64,000 nt of DNA from Globodera rostochiensis (lineage: Eukaryota > Nematoda > Chromadorea > Rhabditida > Heteroderidae): the NCBI GenBank assembly GCA_018350325.1, contig JAEVLN010000008.1, positions 930,001 to 994,000 on the forward strand, read 5' to 3'. Numbering within the stretch: the stretch's first letter is position 1; each line of letters starts with the position of its first letter. The notes below the pieces were generated by a model. The model saw only the letters and a program-made list of their open reading frames with translations, ran no database searches and had not been told where the DNA came from. Of the stretch, positions 61,826-64,000 are shown piece by piece. The translations under genes were made by a program, and so were the position numbers.

Positions 61826-63404
61826 CCAAATTCTGTCGATGGACATTCTGTGGAAGAGGATGGCGGCTAAACAAAATGACAACTAAAACTCGGGGAGTAT
61901 TTGAATAAAACGTTTTTATTGGACAATTCGGCAATTCACTTTTTTTAATCGGTTTATTAGAGCACAAATTAGCTCTTTATAATTAGAGTTTTTTTAATAT
62001 CGCACCCCAAAAATTGTCCTGAATTTTTTTGTTAAAAATTAATTTATTTCGAAAAATCGACCTTAACTTTTTAATTTTAAAAATTTCATTAAATATTATA
62101 AAAACAAAAAAAATGCGCTGCTTTTTCTGCATTTTATATCACTAAATCACCCTATTTTGTTGACCAAAAAAATGAAAATTTGAAAAAACAGATCGATCAT
62201 TTGGAATCGCAAAAAAGGTAGGACCAAAAACGAAAATGGGCTTTTCGAGCAAAGCAATTTTTACAGCCCAGGGTTTTTTCTGATCAAAAAGTGATCAACA
62301 GCAAAGAGCTTTAGGTTTCCAACTTACCTAATTGAGATACACTAACGTAGAGACCGGAAAGTTGGACCCAAACAAAATTTGGTTAAAACTTTTGGGGTTC
62401 TTTTGGGTTTTGAATGCCATAATTCGAGCGGTTTGCACTCAGCGGTTCGCGTGGTCGGGCAGCATAGTCCATGAACTCTCTTCGAAGATCCGGCTGAGGG
62501 TGTTGTAGAGCTGCCAAAGTGCCTGCATTTTCATGTGATTTAAACCGGGGAAATTCTGTTATCATTTTAAAACTAACCGGGTTGATCCGCACACGGTGTA
62601 AATTACACTTACATGTCGAAAGGACGACGAAGTTTGCCGGAGAGCATCAAAGAATGAAAGAGCACGGATAGCTCAAATCAGCTCGTGTTCAATATATGAC
62701 TTATTATGAAAGATGTTTTCGAAATGGTCACACTACCTTTTGCTCAAAAACAAATTCGAAGAGCCAGCGAACGGTTTATCTAAATGTGAGGCCGTCCTTT
62801 TTATTATTGGCTCAAAATACTCAATTTTCTTTTTCAAACTATTGTACGGATTGATTGGAGGTGGAATGGATTTGGTCTATTACATAAATTAATTTTTCCC
62901 TAAAAAAGTACCAAATTTATAGGGTGTAAGTTGACCAAAAAAATTTTGAATTTTTTTTCACATCTTCCTAAAAGAAATAACATAAATTCAAAATTTAAAG
63001 CTAACATTTTCCAAAATGTTTAAAAATTTTATTAGTGCATTTATGATCGAAAATCCTTTTTCAATAATGTGGGCGTCAGTCGATCTTTAGGCGGTGCATT
63101 TTTTTTGGTTTTATTGCATTTTTCTTATTCGTGCTTTTCAGAGCACAGCGCGAATAACTGTCTTTAAACTTAACCGATTCAGACTTTCTAAAACCCACGA
63201 GATGAAGCTATCATTAAGGATCTCAAAAAAGAATGGTCAGAAAAATTGATATTTTTGAACTTTTTAAGTTTTCTGGCCATAACTCTTTTGAGACTTGTTC
63301 AATTGCAAAACTTTAGTTAAAATATTTAGGAGATGTCAGGAATATTGAATCTTGACAAAAAAAAATGCTACTTTTCTCAAGAGCAATTATAAATGATGAA
63401 AGGG
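61826..63404. other. Long intergenic region
   Basis: The first 90 bases are the untranslated remnant of the family tail. Minus strand 62,383-62,592 reads ITEFPRFKSHENAGTLAALQ, HPQPDLRREFMDYAARPREP after an acceptor-like GTTAG, gene-like in composition but alone. Elsewhere AT-rich with no gene that I can support. Confidence 0.3.
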
Positions 63405-63525
63405 CTATTCAAAATTGATCGCTATTTTTATAAAATGATTTTAAATATTGTCAGCAATATTGATTCGAGTAATTATTAAAGAATATGATTTGTATGAGGC
63501 CCAGCCTGTCATTTATTACTTTTTT
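63405..63525 (+). promoter_or_regulatory. Conserved HTH-family upstream block
   Basis: CAAAATTGATCGCTATTTTT, GTCAGCAATATTGATTCGAG, TTAAAGAATATGATTTGTAT and CAGCCTGTCATTTATTACTT lie 170-280 bp before the start at 63,690. Confidence 0.5.
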
Positions 63526-63689
63526 TTTAATCAAAATATTTAAAAATTCGAATAATTAGAAATTTTGAGAGAAATTCTTTAACACAAAAATAATTGGCAT
63601 ATTTTTCAAGGAATTTTCCTTTTAAATTATTAAATTAATTAGAATTTCAATAAATGACCCTAAATTCAGAGGTATTTTGCACAAATAAA

Positions 63690-64000
63690 ATGCGAGATTC
63701 TTGGATTTTAATTTTGGTTTTATTCTTTGGAACAAATTCATGGAGAAAGCCGAATCCGTACAATTATTTGATGAAATATTCGGAGAAGGATGGTGGGACA
63801 ATGACAAAGCCGACGAATGGAATAAATTAACGCTTGAACAAAATTTTCATCACCAAATCGACCGGCAGAACACCCAAATGGAAAAAAGAATTAGGCCTAA
63901 GTCGAAAACGGCATAACTACGGGAAAGAAAAAGAAGAACGTAAACATTTGATAGAGAAATTTGATCAAATGAAAGCCGAATTAAAGCGGGACGGATTCAA
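63690..64000 (+). pseudogene. HTH-family pseudogene, runs off the window
   Basis: ATG 63,690 begins MRDSWILILVLFFGTNS, then a small deletion (TTCATGGAGAAAGCC) shifts the frame. Out of frame, SVQLFDEIFGEGWWDNDKAD and NFHHQIDRQNTQ are readable. At about 63,878 (ACCCAAATGGAAAAAAG) a deletion fuses the start of the repeat region directly to the end of HTH1, removing the linker and most of HTH1. HTH2 starts after. It continues beyond the window. Confidence 0.75.

Overview
This is an AT-rich animal (eukaryotic) genomic window. Short introns of 42-79 bp with GT...AG ends, TTTTACAG acceptors, and TTCAG|AGG sites just upstream of many start codons suggest a nematode. A family of small secreted proteins with variable internal repeats would fit a plant-parasitic cyst nematode, but the species cannot be proved from this sequence.

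The window is dominated by one multigene family that I cannot match to a named family. I count 22 loci on both strands: 11 intact two-exon genes, the rest pseudogenes, orphan exons or fragments. A complete member has a hydrophobic signal-peptide-like N-terminus (often MEEFWILILV), a short acidic Trp-containing motif, a variable low-complexity repeat carrying NST sequons, and three tandem helix-turn-helix-like modules. Exon 1 carries the first part plus modules 1 and 2. A phase-1 intron of about 55 bp follows GQ(T/S), and exon 2 carries module 3. Most copies share an upstream block of about 150 bp. A secreted protein with three DNA-binding-like modules is unusual and is the main discovery candidate here.

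Layout: 1-1.1 kb holds family fragments. From 1.3 to 7.05 kb two direct repeats carry a tRNA-like head, a 123-bp hAT-type MITE and a zinc-ribbon ORF; they flank a truncated multi-exon gene and a frameshifted ORF. From 7.3 to 10.6 kb there are two minisatellites and a solo LTR around the first intact family gene. From 11 to 20.4 kb there are three more intact genes, a decayed gag, and a 67-bp tandem repeat with four TGACGTCA sites. From 20.6 to 23 kb lies a decayed BEL/Pao-type retroelement. From 24 to 40 kb the family continues, with a complete 1,015-bp hAT-type element at 34,345-35,359. From 40.8 to 58 kb there is a large rearrangement: a direct duplication (41.8-43.3 and 45.5-47.5 kb) is interleaved with one arm of an inverted duplication whose other arm is at 55.7-57.9 kb. 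That right arm keeps an intact gene for a 54-residue secreted-peptide candidate. From 58.76 to 60.2 kb lies a 1.45-kb minisatellite, followed by the largest family gene and, at the window edge, another pseudogene.

The genes form a rapidly evolving paralog cluster rather than an operon or pathway. Very similar duplicates, differences in repeat number between recent copies, and many truncations all point to active birth-and-death evolution.
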